A DNA stretch of 64,000 nt from NCBI GenBank assembly GCA_033239525.1, contig BSYO01000005.1:1054001-1118000 (forward strand), read 5' to 3'. A program made the translations under genes and the position numbers. This DNA comes from Nepenthes gracilis (lineage: Eukaryota > Streptophyta > Magnoliopsida > Caryophyllales > Nepenthaceae). The notes under the pieces were generated by a model. It was not told where the DNA came from. It searched no databases and saw only the letters and a program-made list of their open reading frames with translations. The number at the start of each line of letters is the position of its first letter. The stretch's first letter is position 1. Below, piece by piece: positions 26,578-39,419 of this stretch.

Positions 26578-28011
26578 ATGGTTGAATTCGATTGTAAAAC
26601 AAAGGCGGTGTCTCAGCCTAATCTGTCAAATAAATCTCCAAGGCGTTCTAACAAGCTACACATCCCCTCTCCGGCGCCGTTTCGCTCCGGGGATTTATCG
26701 CCCGCTTCGCAGTCGGCGTGCACGGCTTACGAGCAGTACCTGCGCCTGCCGGAGCTCAGGGGCCGATGGAGCGCGAGAGAATTTCCGGCATGGGAGAGCG
26801 AATCGCTTCTTAAGCCGGGCCTTCAGGGTTTAGAAATCACGTTCCGCCTTATCTCGATCACGCTCTCTGATGCGAGGCCGTACGCTAACCAAAGGGGATG
26901 GAAGCGGAGGCTGGAGTCTTTGGCTGCGAATCAGGTGGAGATCATCGCCTTGATGTGCGAAGACGAGGAGAGAGAGCCGGGGACTCGCGGAACGGCGCCG
27001 ATTGTTGATTTGAGATCATCCTGCGGCGTGCTGGCTCGTGACGGGAGCTCGGCGGAGGTGTGGAAGCTTTCCGGTGAGACAACTGTCGTGAGCCACACCA
27101 GCGAAGCCAGTTTGCTCCCCCGGTTGGCGGCGTGGCGGAAGTCGGAAGATATTGCGTCCAGAATCCTCTACTCCATCGAGTGCGCCATGCGGAGGTGCCC
27201 GTACACTCTTGGGTTAGGAGAGCCGAACCTGGAAGGCCGGCCGACTTTGGATTACGACGCCGTTTGCAGACCATCCGAACTCCATTCTCTCCGAAAAGGT
27301 CCTTTAGATCAGGTGGAAAACAGCGAGAATCTGACTGTGTACACAATTCACCAGATCTTGGAGTCGTGGATCCACGCATCGAAGCAAATTCTTGAGCGAA
27401 TAACAGCGAAAATAGACAAAAATGAGTACGAAAAGGCTTCGAGCCATTGCTGGTTACTAGAAAGGATCTGGAGACTTTTGGAAGAGATCGAAAACCTCCA
27501 TCAGCTAATGGATCCAGATGACTTCCTCCGGCTAAAAACTCAGTTGAAGATCAAGGCATCTTCAGATTCTGAAACGTTCTGCTTTCGTTCTAAAGGACTA
27601 ATCCAAATCACAAAATTATCGAAAGATCTGAGGCAGAGGGTTCCGGAGATTCTCGGCGTGGAGGTTGATCCGATGGGAGGGCCAGTGATTCAAGAAGCAG
27701 CAATGAAGTTGTACAAAGAGAAGAGAGACTTCGAGAAAATTCACTTGCTCCAGGGCCTACAATCGATAGAAGCAGCTCTGAAGGGATTCTTCTACGCGTA
27801 CAAGCAACTTCTGGTGATGGCAATGGGGAGTTTGGAGGTGAACGGAAATAAAGCAGTTGTGTCATCGGACTCTTGTGACGTGTTGTCCCAGATCTTCTTA
27901 GAGCCTACCTATTACCCCAGCTTGGACGGTGCAAAGACGTTCTTGGGAGACTTTTGGGAGCACGAGGCGGTGGTTTGCACGGTGCAGCAGCGGAATCATA
28001 TGGGGCGATGA
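26578..28011 (+). CDS. HSPRO2: HSPRO protein, Hs1pro-1 family (nematode-resistance-like, SnRK1-associated)
   Basis: A single open frame of 477 codons with no intron, as in Arabidopsis HSPRO1 and HSPRO2 (about 435-450 residues). The N-terminal half (Hs1pro-1_N type, roughly residues 25-200) has the family signatures ACTAYEQYLRLPELRG and LKPGLQGLEITFRLIS, with a DARPY segment after them. The C-terminal half (Hs1pro-1_C type, roughly 235-460) is mostly helical and includes TVYTIHQILESWI, a leucine-rich EEIENLHQLMDPDDFLRLK stretch and the end block FLGDFWEHE. There is no signal peptide or membrane helix; a soluble protein is expected. In Arabidopsis, HSPRO proteins bind the SnRK1 complex and are induced by pathogens, salicylate and wounding; sugar-beet Hs1pro-1 was linked to cyst-nematode resistance. 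The start at 26,578 is supported by the family MV(D/E) N-terminus and the TATA box. The choice of HSPRO2 over HSPRO1 as the symbol is tentative. The gene is much GC-richer than its surroundings. Confidence 0.93.
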   Translation: MVEFDCKTKAVSQPNLSNKSPRRSNKLHIPSPAPFRSGDLSPASQSACTAYEQYLRLPELRGRWSAREFPAWESESLLKPGLQGLEITFRLISITLSDARPYANQRGWKRRLESLAANQVEIIALMCEDEEREPGTRGTAPIVDLRSSCGVLARDGSSAEVWKLSGETTVVSHTSEASLLPRLAAWRKSEDIASRILYSIECAMRRCPYTLGLGEPNLEGRPTLDYDAVCRPSELHSLRKGPLDQVENSENLTVYTIHQILESWIHASKQILERITAKIDKNEYEKASSHCWLLERIWRLLEEIENLHQLMDPDDFLRLKTQLKIKASSDSETFCFRSKGLIQITKLSKDLRQRVPEILGVEVDPMGGPVIQEAAMKLYKEKRDFEKIHLLQGLQSIEAALKGFFYAYKQLLVMAMGSLEVNGNKAVVSSDSCDVLSQIFLEPTYYPSLDGAKTFLGDFWEHEAVVCTVQQRNHMGR

Positions 28012-28955
28012 GTTAAAGTTTGATTGACTCGGTGCTTGAATCGGGTTGAGCAGAATCAAATCGGTGGACTCCTTGTTGGTGCGGCGAAGTTTCAGGGAAC
28101 GTGCTAAGGTTCGGTGGTGGGCCAAGCTTGACTGCTGTCGTTGGTGGCTGCCACAGACTTGTCTATTATAGATTAAAAATCATAAGTAACTGTTAGGTTT
28201 TGATCCTATCCGGATATAATCTTTGATAGATTATAATATAAGAATTTTTTGGGTTCATGTAATGTAAAATTACAAAGATTTTTGAAATAATATTTGTTTA
28301 ATCATATTCGGGGTTGGACAAAATATGTTAGAGATTTCTAATTTTACTAAATCATAAATTCTACAGTTTACTTAATTTTTTTAAACGAATCAGAGTAAAT
28401 GAGGACTAATTAGAATAATGATTCCATCAAAAAATTGTTAAGTTGGATTAAATATCTTCTGGAACTAGGAATCTAAATTATCTGCAATGAAAGTGCTTAA
28501 TAATTTTATTAGGAAAAGTTATCGCATATTCAACTTAATAAAGACGTAAAAAAGTAAGACGTAAAAGATCTGTGATAGAAAATAAATAGTCCGAGTTAGA
28601 TGATATTCGAGTTAGAAGTGGAGTTGTAAGATTAGCTCAAGGGTCTCTTATTAAGAGGAACGTGATATGGGTTATTTAGAGGACCGGCTCTAGACCTCAG
28701 GTGTTAACCAAATGTGGTCTTATCCCCTTTAAACAACCCAGTTTTTTTTGGAGAGTACAGCCACCATATTTTTAGGCGGATCATATTTGGCCTCCAACAA
28801 AATATCAATATACAGTATTTGATGTGACACTAGTTTTTGATTGTGGTACTGATTAGAAGGCCTTTTGATCTTCCGCTATGGGTCGATCTGGATTGGATTC
28901 GATTTCCATTGCTACTAATCTGAAACCTACACACCACAAATTACACATTTGGGAG
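28012..28955. other. HSPRO 3' region and AT-rich spacer
   Basis: The HSPRO 3' UTR probably ends within the first ~250 bp, where AT-rich, AATAAT-like strings occur around 28,225-28,300. Beyond that I see no gene. Confidence 0.4.
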
Positions 28956-28959
28956 ATTA

Positions 28960-29740
28960 TCTCACTGTGAATACTCCAATACTCAAGTTAGAAATCGTCC
29001 ACAATAAATGGAGGAATACGCGCTCGAGAGTAAACGTAACAGTAATGCAAAGATGTAGGGATGAGGGGAGTGAGAGTGGGATGTGTTTGGAGGATTAGGC
29101 TTCGAGAGTTGCATCGCTTTGGGTAGCACACTAACTCCGTCGGGAAGTGACGGTGGTTCGAGAAAATAGAGTTGGCTCATTATCCTGGAGAATGGAGGGT
29201 GAATGATTGAATACTTGATCTCTGGTCACCGTATTTGCTTAAGATTGAGCCTTTTTCTTTCCTTAGCAGGAGAATGTGCTTATGGGCTCCCTCTAAGAGA
29301 CTTTGGGAGCCGGATCCACTGACAAGTGGTTCACCGAGATTCATTAGCCGCTATGTGCTAGTGGTAACCAGCGGCGTCAGTTGTCATCTTGTGGGGGTAA
29401 GGGAACCGTCGTCGGGCGTGAGCCACGCTCGGTTTGCTGCCCGCCTATGGATTGGCTTAGCGGCGGTGAGGACAACGTCCACAGTGGCTTGCAGTATTAA
29501 CCTTTTCTTTCATTGGTTGGCATCTTCTGAACTGGCGTCCACTGCTTGCAGTCATCTCTGTAGGTCATGAAGGTGTGCTGATTGATTGTTCGTCTAGGGC
29601 GTCACGTGGGTCATGCGCTAGGATTCTTTGGGCTTCACAGGGGGGTTTGGGCCTTCCTGCTAGATCGAAATTGTGTCCTCTTGATTAGGTTTCGCAGTTC
29701 CTGCCTATTCTCGAGTTGGACCTATTAGTATTAATAATTA
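28960..29740 (-). repeat. LTR-like relic, antisense
   Basis: Antisense U5-like signature CTCCAATACTCAAGTTAG at 28,974-28,991. It is followed by about 700 bp of GC-richer DNA whose right end has U3-like strings ('gggcttcac', 'tttgggcctt') near 29,630-29,660. The ORFs inside are short and unrecognised. The layout matches the blocks at 8,210 and 9,770. No target duplication was found. Confidence 0.45.
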
Positions 29741-29744
29741 ATAT

Positions 29745-31965
29745 CCCAAGAAAAAAAGGTGCATCAGCTAATTTGGATAGGAGGTAGTTTTTTTTTTTAA
29801 TAAAGGAATCGGACAAATTCATTCATGATAGAGTTTTAGATAATTTAGTATTATCATATCAGGCTACTTTATAGTGATGCTTTGACACCTTTTTCGAGTG
29901 AAATCCAACACTCAACTATATTTAGAGAAATCAAATTTAAGATTGAACAATCTATTTTGAGAATGACATATTACATTCGGCTTATGTTTTCATTTTTTGG
30001 TTTGCTATCAAGGGCCAACCTAGTATTTTGGATCATTTCAAATTTGTACATATTTCGTCACGGTGTTATTTTTAGTCAAAAAATGATTGAATAATTAAGA
30101 AATGAGATTATTTAAAAATATATATTGAATTCTGAGATTACGCATTGAAATACTGATAGTAGGTTCATCATCAAAAAAGTATTTGTGATTGCTCCAAAAA
30201 AAATAAAGCAAAAGATAGAGTAGAACTAGAACAGTTATTCTATGAGGTCTACCCAATGCTAGAGAAATATGGAAGAATCTAACAAATTCTATTTATTCAA
30301 TTGCCCAATTGCGAATAGTATTCGGTCAGAATGCATAGTAACATCCGGTGTTCCTAGCCATACGATGAGGTGGAGAAAGGAATCAATTAGGCTTCCATTA
30401 AATGAAACAAATATATATATTCGTTGAATGCAGCGGCTAAATTTACCCTAACTGTTACTCTTTGGAAGGATAATAACACATCAATTTTCAACTCTGACAT
30501 GGTACACCACAATGAATAAACTGCTCACTGTATTTGAAATTTCGTCTAATGTTTTGATATCTTAGGCTTGATCAAGCCTTCAGGGGAACAGGAGTGACAG
30601 GAGAGGAGTTTAACTGATGGGAGAATCCTTCTCCCCTCCAATGATTTTTGCTGCTTGAGTCCTCTACATCTGCTCTGTAGGGATGGAGTGCCCCACTAAT
30701 TTTTTTCCTCATATTCAATTTTTTTTTATTTATTGCAACTGTTTGTAAAGTTTTTTTTTTAATCTTCATAGAAATTCATTTATCAATTACTTACTAAATA
30801 TATATGTACAATGTCTTCCATAAATGATTTTATAATCAAGTATTCAATCAAGAAGTGACCAAACAAATTTTACGTACTAAAAGATATTAAACAAACTTTA
30901 CACACTGAGCATTCAATTCGAGAATTTATGAAGTATGCTTTGATCACTGAATCACAAATTTAACGTACTAAAAATATAAATCAGAGATTGAAGAGTCAAA
31001 AAATTTCTCCAATGCTCAACTAAACAAACAAGATGGCATTGAAGATGAATAAATTCCTCTCCCATGAAGGAAATGGCAATAGGATGACGATCGGATTTCC
31101 GGTTGGAAATATGTGAATAGGGTTTATTGGTGGACTAGCTCAATACCTTTAGATCCTTGATGAAGGAAGTCGGACAGCAGTCATAGAACTTCATGCTGAG
31201 AATAATAATGATGATTTCTCAGTAGAAACCTTAAAATTTGTTTGTATGTTCAATGAAGTTGAAGAATTGGGAACTTTTTACATTAGAGTGCTGTCAAAAT
31301 ATTACTTAGTTGTCCCTCTCTGTGTAGAAAGGCTTTGTACGTGCAAGAATGCTCAGCCTTTGTGCATTGGGAGCATTAATGTTATCGTATTAGCAGGACT
31401 TCGGGCCATGATAACTTACATAAGGGCTCTACAATCCTCATCCATTTGCCCGCAAAATGTTCTCATGATTACCATGCCTTGATTAATTTCTCAGTGATTA
31501 TAGTCATTACACTAAAATGGTATCTAAGTCAACCATAAGTTAGGCAATTAGATTTGATTTAGAGCTATTTGGATGATTGCTAATATGTTGTGCCAACTAG
31601 TGTGGATGTCATGTAAATAGCCAATGGTCTTGCCGTGAGCCCACACAATCATCTCGATATCTCGATCATTTCACTACCTAAGTCCTTTAGCACCTTGGTC
31701 TCTCAGCATCTTAGTGAGATGGCCTAACCCGATCAAGAACTCGAAAAGAGGTGATAAGTTTAAATACTGTTTTTATCATCAATTTTTGAGATAATATCAA
31801 AGATTATTAAATATTGTAGAAAGAGATTAAGGACCTAATATAAAAATGTAAATCAATAAATATTTGTAAAATACTGGGTATATCCTGGGTAGTAATAATG
31901 ATGTTGTGAAACCATCAGAGCAACAATGCAATTGGGTGGTGGCCAGAGTGATGAACATACTATCA
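29745..31965. other. intergenic DNA without a recognised gene
   Basis: AT-rich, with short unassigned ORFs such as 31,246-31,482. The 3' end may include the lost reverse-transcriptase side of the gypsy element that becomes recognisable at about 31,970, but I cannot identify an RT motif. Confidence 0.4.
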
Positions 31966-31969
31966 ACAA

Positions 31970-32560
31970 GGTCGGAGTGATAAATATCGAGTTGGACGAG
32001 TTTGACATAGAATTTAGAACATGACCTTCTATAAATGGGCAAACTCTTGTAGATTTTATTGTCAAAATAATAACTCCATTCTTAGAAGAGATAGATAATT
32101 AAGTGAATTCAACCATGGAAAGAATATTGCCTACCTGGACACTACATGTCATCAGAGTATCATCACAATCCAAAAGTGGAGTAGGGATAATGTTAACAAT
32201 ACTTGATAGATTTAGGATGAAATACTCAATGATATTTGGTTTTCAAGACACAAATATGTTGCCGAATATAAGGCTCTACTAATTGGCTTGAAATTGACAA
32301 GAAAATATTCCACTAAGAATTCTGTTTTCTACAGTGATTTCAACCTAACAGTTAACTAAATCTTAGCAAATTTTGAGCTATCTAATACGGATCTAGCAAA
32401 ATATCTTCTCAAGGTATGGGGTCTTTTGTCATTCTTTGATAAGTTGAATTCAAATGTCGATCAACTAATTAAAATGGTGACATCTAATTATCTTGAATAG
32501 TATATTTGACATATGAGAAAAATATTTCAAAAACTAAACATAGAAGAGTAAGATAAAATG
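31970..32560 (+). pseudogene. gypsy RNase H fragment
   Basis: Begins with a connection-domain remnant (ELDEFDIEFRT, then PSINGQTLVDFIV), followed by WTLHV, a gap, and SSQSKSGVGIML. FGFQ and a decayed N-AEY-ALL-GLKL stretch come next. Order and spacing match the RNase H of plant Ty3/gypsy. The DGSS catalytic aspartate region has changed, and several stops are present. Confidence 0.72.
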
Positions 32561-32929
32561 CTCCAAATATTCAATAAGATAACTTAGATAATACTTATCA
32601 GAGATATCTTAAAAATGGAGCACTCTCGGATAACCTTGCATAAGCAAAGTGCACTACAAAAATAGCAAAATGGTACACTCTCGCGGATGAAAAGTTATAT
32701 AAAAGAGGCTACTCAATTCTCATAGAAACCAATCATGCCATCTGCAAGGTGCATCATGATTAATGCATAGCACATTTAAGGAAAGAAATTTAGCCTTCAA
32801 AATTATATAGTAAGGCTACTATTGGCCAACAATATAAAGAGATGCAATGGAATTCGTCAAAATATTTGAGAATTATCAAATCCACGGTAATGTGTCTAAA
32901 CAACCTTATACTGAACTTCAAGATTTGCA

Positions 32930-33640
32930 ACCTCTCTAGTCATTTGCACAACTAGGGGTAGACATATTAGGTGTATTTTCAATAGCAAATGGGTAGATAA
33001 AATTTATCATCATCACAATGATTTATTTCACAAAAATGGGTAAAAGCATCTCTATTGGCCAAAATTACAAAACCAAATGAAAAATAATTTGTACACCAAA
33101 ATATCATATGTAGGTTTGGGATACTAGAGGATATAATAACTATTAATGGTATCTAATTTTTTGATAAAATGTTCACAAAATATTTTAATAGCTTAGGGAT
33201 TATATTGGTCTACACCTTAGTCTCCTACCCTCAAATCAACGAGCAAGCGGAAATAACAAACCAAACAGCAGTGAATTGATTGAAAACAAAGCTCGACAAA
33301 GTAATAGGGGCTTAGGTTGATGAGCTTCCATCTATTCTGTGGGTCTATCGGATAACTCCAAAAAAGTCAACTTGGAAAACACCCTTTAATTTTAATTACT
33401 GGATAGAAGTAGTAATCCTAGTGAAAATTAGACTGCTAATGTACCAAGTATAGAACTTTGTTCGCAACCGAAATTTTCAACTCTTGAAACAAAATTTAGA
33501 TATATTAGAAGAAATAAGAGATGCAGCACTTGTTCGATTAGCAACTTATCAATAAAGAGTTGCTCAATATTACAATAAAACAGTGAAGGTGTGAACTTTC
33601 GAGGTTATCGACTTGGTATTGAATAATATCGAGGTGGCTA
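32930..33640 (+). pseudogene. gypsy integrase fragment
   Basis: The core shows 'GRHIRCIFNSKW' (from G-DLLG-FP-AKG), a DLFHKNG remnant of the DYFTKW motif and SYVGLGY. Then come SYPQINEQAEITNQ (from YPQTNGQAE-TNR, holding the third catalytic residue) and 'ELPSILWVYRITP'. The C-terminal part has EEIRDAALVRLATYQ and a VAQYYNKTVKV-like stretch. The middle catalytic aspartate (D-G-QF) is lost. Frameshifts and stops make it inactive. Confidence 0.78.
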
Positions 33641-34850
33641 GAATGCTTACAAAAATAAATTATCCCTAACTTAGAAGAGATCATTCCTAATGTTGGTAAT
33701 ATTCTATAACAAGGCATACAAGTCACATACTCAGAATGAAAAGTTTATTCCTCAATCTTGGAAAGCCCTTTACCTCAAGAAATCTTACCTATAGTGAGGT
33801 TGACGTAGAATTAAAGAGGTATGTTCTATCCTTAGCCTTGAAATACTTATATGTTGTATTAGATTATTTCGTCTTATTAATAAAGTTTGATTTTTACAAT
33901 TCATTTACTTCAAAATTGTGTGTTCGTGTGACATTTCATAATTTCGATTGACACTGTGTCGACAAGTCAATTTGAATACCCTACTTGTGAACACACTGAT
34001 TCTAAGGAACAATTTTCGTGTAGGTTCGGCAGAACTAAGTGAGCTCAAGCATGGTCACACACCAATAATTTCAAAGGACTCGGGGGTTTGAAAATCAAGC
34101 ATTTTATTCTTTTTTGAGATGTTAAAACACAAGTCAATAAAGTCAAATAAGACAATACCAAAAAGTAAGAGTTGTTTAACCTATAAAACCTCAAAGATGC
34201 CTCCACGCATGAATGCTAATACGTTCTTCCACAGGATATATACAACCACTGAAACGGTTAAGAACTAAAGTCTAAATTGTTTGGTGACAATAGCATAACG
34301 ACTTAATTAGTAACATGGTAAACCATCTTATGGTTAATTGATCGGCAACAATGGTCAAAAGACCTAGCTGATATTTCAACCACCATGTGGTTCCAAAGGT
34401 TCAAAAATATACAACTAGGAGTACTCAATCTCCCAATCAGTATAGGCTAAGTAAAAATATGTATTCGAAGGCAAAACAATTTGAATATATGCATTAGAAA
34501 ATCAATTACACCAATCTAGTTATGAGTGACACAAAGCACTATGAAATTCAAGGACATTGAATGGTGCGACAGTCTTAAGGCTAGTGCTTAGGGCTAGACC
34601 CTAGGGGCTAAGAGCTCCTTGGATCTGAAAAATCTTTGACATCAGAGGTCAAAAAAGTTATAAGATTTCTAACATTTAAGCAGTTAATTGGAATATTGGG
34701 AGCAACCAAGGAGATGATCCTCCTACAAAAAGCAATTTCTACTTTAAATCGTAAGTCTAACAAAGAACCAATCTATTCAGGATAGATACTCCTCGATATC
34801 TCTTCAAGCCTAAAATATTCAAATTATATTCACACCATGATACCATAAGT
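33640..34850. other. noncoding spacer of the Tat-type element
   Basis: No protein similarity seen between integrase and the antisense ORF. Tat-lineage elements commonly have a long spacer here. A 71-codon plus-strand ORF at 33,736-33,951 is AT-rich and unrecognised. Confidence 0.4.
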
Positions 34851-34859
34851 TGAAGCTAA

Positions 34860-36260
34860 TCAAAAGTCAACCTCAAGAGCCCTGTCTTCAAGTAAGCTAA
34901 GTTAGTCTCCAGCGATAGTTTCCTAATCTGTGAGATCCTGATATCCCCTCATCCACTTGGCCAACTCGCTTTTAAGTTGGGTCAGTCGGTCACAAAAAAA
35001 TGAGGCATTAGTTTTAATACTTATAATTCTAAACGCTAAGTCTTGAACTACAGAGAGATTGATATAAGATTAAGATAGCATGCAATTTTTACATACTGAT
35101 TATATAGCCTAAGTCTATTCAAGCACATTAAAGGGTAATTTTTGAGTTAGAAATTAAGTAAAAAATAAATGATTCAGAATTAATGTCACAGATGAAATCT
35201 CTTAGGAGGGTATCCCTCCCTAGGTGTAGAATCCGGTGATAATCCTTTTGAGCTAGGACTTGAAATAGGCGATAACCTTCAGCAAAGCTGAGGAAATGTG
35301 CTACGATATATTGGGATTTCAAAACTTAACTGGCTCATTTTTGTACGAAAATTGAAACTGAGAATCATGCACCTCCATCGAGGAGGTAAGGGGAACGTTT
35401 TCTTCCAAGTTAAGGGTAGGTATCTCCTCCAAGTATGGAGTACTTGAAGGAGCAAAAATTGGGGTGGATCTTTGAGAAGATCCCTTGACAACCTTCTTAA
35501 TAACCTCAATGAAATATCAATAATTCTGTCAATCTCCTTGTAGTTTAAATGAGATTATGAGGCAACTAACGTCTCAACCTCAAGTTGATTGATTTGAGCA
35601 AGTTGAGAAGATTCAATAAAGAGGCCGCCCCTTTTCCATTTTAGGGAGTGAGGTGGTATGTCGGTGATAGCCTTTCTAGCCAAAACAATATCAATTGATA
35701 CCGACTAAAACAACCTAATTTAATAAATTTTTAATCCTATGCAACTCGGTTGCCTTTTTCTCAATAAGGTTTCTTTGAGATTTGATTATGAATCTCACAC
35801 TTTGAAGAATCAATCTAGAAAACATAAAGTTGACACTACACCAATTATTAGAAAGAATCTAGTTGTTGGGAACTATGATGAAAAACAATCTATCTTTTCA
35901 ACTTTTAATTGAGTTAAGGTTCCTTCAACTTATTTTAAATCATGTCCTAAGGGTCAAAGAGATTCAATCACTTTCCTGGTTGAGCTTCAAAATTACCTTA
36001 ACCTTCCAAACATCTAATCTAAGATCCTATAGTGAAAACTATAAGTCTAACAAAAGGAATAGAATAAGAATTGCAACCCGAATGTAGACATATATTTATA
36101 CTTTGACATACATGATATATTCTTACAATGTCGAAGCAAATTGTTCGGCTCAAAAAAAGAAATAAAGGGTTATCTGACAACCGAAATCTAAGGATGGAAC
36201 AAAGTTTAATAGGAGCCACCCCTTTCTCTCAAAATGCACCATCCGATCAATCATATCTGT
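34860..36260 (-). pseudogene. antisense ORF of the Tat-type element, decayed
   Basis: The minus strand matches the better-preserved ORF at 20,720-22,390. Near 35,870-35,930 it reads RNLNSIKS, a stop, then KDRLFFI, the counterpart of RNPNSTKRWKDKFFF. An FERKGWLLL-like start lies near 36,220. Its C-terminal side (35,000-34,870) is a polar, coiled-coil-like stretch. Many stops. Confidence 0.5.
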
Positions 36261-36795
36261 GCGTATAATATAAAAAACGTCACAAAATAGGAGACAAAAG
36301 ATGAGTAACCAAATGACATCCTCTCAGCAAGCCCGACATCGTGGAAGGACGAAACAGAACATCGGAAAAAGGCACTTGGAGGGTGAGTCACATTAATTTA
36401 GGATATTGCGTAAAAGAGAAAAATTAAAATAATTTTTCATAAAGAAGAGAACTCTCCTCTCAAGATGCCTACGAATTGGTGTGAAAGCACCTAAGAGAAC
36501 TCTCCCCTCAAGTCCAGTGAGTAGAAACCCTATTAGATGTCGAGTTATCAAGCTTAGGAAAAAGCTTAACAAAACACCGTCCGAAATAGAGAGGTGTATT
36601 TTTGCAATTGATCAAGCAAGGGAGTCCTTTATTTATAGCCACAGCAAAACGAAGTGTTTTGAGGTAAATCAAGATAATCAAATTATAAGAAATTCTAAGT
36701 CAACAAGGTAAGGAATCATATCTTGATTGACAAAATAAATCAATCACCAATTGGCATCGATTGAGAATCTTTTTGGAATGCGCATACAATCAGCT

Positions 36796-37525
36796 TGTTA
36801 GTTGTATCACCCAACTTTCTATTTTAATATGCCTGCAGTTTGAATTCAATCTCAAAGTATAGGAGGTTAGTATTAGGTATAATCTAAAATAAGGTCGACT
36901 CGACCCGATTAAACATAGGATCCACAAATTATAAGCTCATAGAGAACTATCATACAATTGAGTTGTTTAACTCAAAATACAAGTAAATCAAGAATCTATC
37001 TAAATACACAATTTGCTGACCAACCGAATAACTGAACAGTTAAAAATATCAAAACCAAGGTGATTAATGGTTCAATAAAAATAATAAAACTAGTATTAAA
37101 TGTTAACGAATAGTTACATAAATTGAGTGATAAATAGCTATATTAAATATGCAATAATAGCGAATTAATAATAAGTATTAAGTATTGAACGAATTACGAA
37201 ACTTGAGCAACGGTTGAGTTTTAACCAATATAACATTTCAATTAAATGGCTATATCAATTCTAGAAAAATTGGGTGATGGCATAAGAGCTATAAATATAC
37301 AAGCTGCTTCCAATCCAAAGGGGAGAATTAGGAAGTAAAAAAGCAAGCTCGGAACTGTTTTCTCAACACACCTGCATCCTTTTAAGATCACAGGGCCAAG
37401 CCATTTGTTAGATCAATCTCTCACTCTCAAGCTGATCCCCAATCTTTCTTATTTTTTTATTTTTGTAAAAAAAAAAATTGACTTAAACATCAAAGAGATG
37501 TGAGTCTTATATCCTCTCGCCCCTT
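36796..37525 (+). repeat. 3' LTR of the Tat-type element
   Basis: Starts at about TGTTAGTTG (36,796) and includes a TATA-like 'tataaatata' near 37,290. It ends with the U5 signature TGACTTAAACATCAAAG at 37,479-37,495 followed by 'gtgagtcttatatcctc'. Both boundaries are approximate, because no partner LTR is available for comparison. Confidence 0.45.
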
Positions 37526-39220
37526 AATAATTATTGTAGTACACAAAAACAAAACTAAAAGGTTTAAGGGTCAGATATGATATAATCAGATAACAATCTA
37601 AATCTTAGATGTACATCATACCATATTAGATACAAATATATCATTGCATACATGTGTTGTAAAGGGAATAGTTATTTTCTAACTTATTATAAGAGGGCTA
37701 ATTTTATTTTACTAATTTTTTAAAAATACAAAATTTAGAGATTTATACACATTTTTATGATTTTTAGTAAGTTGAGACAGAAAATGAGAATGAAAAAAAA
37801 AAAAAAACTGATTTCAAATTCTTTAAAAAAAGTAAAATGGGTTTCGTTATATTGTTTGTATGTATTTTATATTTTTATCTATAAAGTTATGAGATAATTT
37901 AATAATGAACGTAATACTTTTGATCTCAAGAAACTTTAGCAAGAAATCCATCATAAATGGCAGTTGACCCTCGTATTGTCCTCCAATATTTCCTTGTGTT
38001 TGTCAAACTACACACTCATTACTAGCCGGCAAAACCGTAATAACTCTGTTGTTCTATAATCGGCAGCTCTCTGTTGGGCTGAAGGAAATTAATGTTTGCC
38101 ATCAATACCTTTGTTGCTACTGTCTAGGATATTTAACATTTTGGTGTTGCTAGCATTAGAAAAATCATCTTGTTTATCCTTTTATTTTGCAATGCCCTTA
38201 AGGAGGGATACCCTCCTATCTTATAAGTTTAATAGAAGGGTCCTATCATTTTCATACGACCTTTGAAAGGGATTTATGGTGCCCGGTTGGACGAGCTACC
38301 CGACCCTTCTAGCCAAGAATGAGTCTTGGAATTATGCGATTTTTTGTTTCCTTTATGCTAGTGTGAAATGATGACGTGTTATAGGCCTACACCATTATTA
38401 CTAGCTGTGACCTAAGAATATACAAGACCTACCAACAATTAGAAAGAGTTGACAGCAAAACAAATGCTCATCCTAAGGCATGGTCTAATGCAAAGTTTTT
38501 GTATTTATAGGTAATTCTTGTCTGTTGAGCAAAATCATCTCCTTAAATAGAAAGAAAAGGATAAGCTTCCTAGTATTCGTTCATATCGCTTGAATGGCTT
38601 CTTCCCTCTTTGACATGAGAAGCTAGCCATGTAATTTAGGTTTACAAAATTAATAATCTTGCCTAGATATATGCTACTTTGTGTATCTATCCGGGCATAT
38701 CCAAGTCATTTATCTATCCAACCATCCATACATATATACTATAACATATATTATTTTATAAATTTGGTGGTATTTTGTTATATTTTTTTCTTGGTTTTTA
38801 CGTGTGAAATATTTTATCATTTGCTTATTTTTTTTATTAGGAAATACAATTTAAAAAATAATTTTTTAAGTGTAACTGTAAATGTTGTTAATATTATTTA
38901 CACAATAACTAAATTTAGTTAATTCTAAACATAATCTTACCACTAGCTCATTTCCTTTCCTATTAAGAAGTTTGGTCTCACCAATCATCAAGAGAAAAGA
39001 ATCACCCTAAAAGTATATCTTATAGATTATCCTCTATTAAAATGTCAAATCTATAAAACTCTCTTATTTATTAGCGTAATAGTTTAATGAAAAAGCTTAT
39101 CTCTTTTTATTATTAGCATATAACACTTTCACACTCACCCAAAGTTATAAAACTCCCAGGCAGACTATCAAAAACCACTGCACACCCTATGCAGCACTCA
39201 AATCTGGATCAATAAAATTT
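37526..39220. other. AT-rich intergenic DNA
   Basis: No gene recognised. A moderately GC-rich part lies at about 37,960-38,400. An 87-codon ORF at 38,659-38,922 is low-complexity and hydrophobic, and looks like chance. Confidence 0.45.
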
Positions 39221-39221
39221 C

Positions 39222-39380
39222 ATCTCTTAAAAAAATAGATGTGATTATTATTTATATCTAAATTATTTATTTTTAGATAAATAATTATAATTTAACTATT
39301 TTTTAAAAAATTAGAAATTAATTAAAATTAATTATTAAATTATAATTATTTATTTAAATATAAATAAATTAAATTTAAAC
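39222..39380. repeat. MITE-like AT-rich hairpin, copy 1
   Basis: Contains a perfect 18-bp inverted repeat: ATAAATAATTATAATTTA at 39,277-39,294 and its reverse complement at 39,336-39,353. One end carries TCTCTTAAAAAAATA. Related copies lie at 51,838-51,960 and, in reverse, at 53,492-53,622. Confidence 0.5.
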
Positions 39381-39419
39381 AATACCATCAAATAAGGAGG
39401 CCTCCCTCGTCTCCTTCAA

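Larger units (their letters stand above)
31970..37525 (+). mobile_element. decayed Tat-type Ty3/gypsy element, 3' half
   Basis: From left to right: RNase H, integrase, a noncoding spacer, a minus-strand ORF like the one at 20,720-22,390, and a 3' LTR. This order, with an antisense ORF between pol and the LTR, is that of the Tat lineage. The 5' LTR, gag, protease and RT were not found to the left. Stops and frameshifts are dense throughout. It and the 20,394-23,521 element have the same plan and orientation. Confidence 0.68.

Noticed and set aside
26942..27379. 145-codon minus-strand ORF inside HSPRO
   Set aside because: Shadow of the GC-rich HSPRO coding frame.
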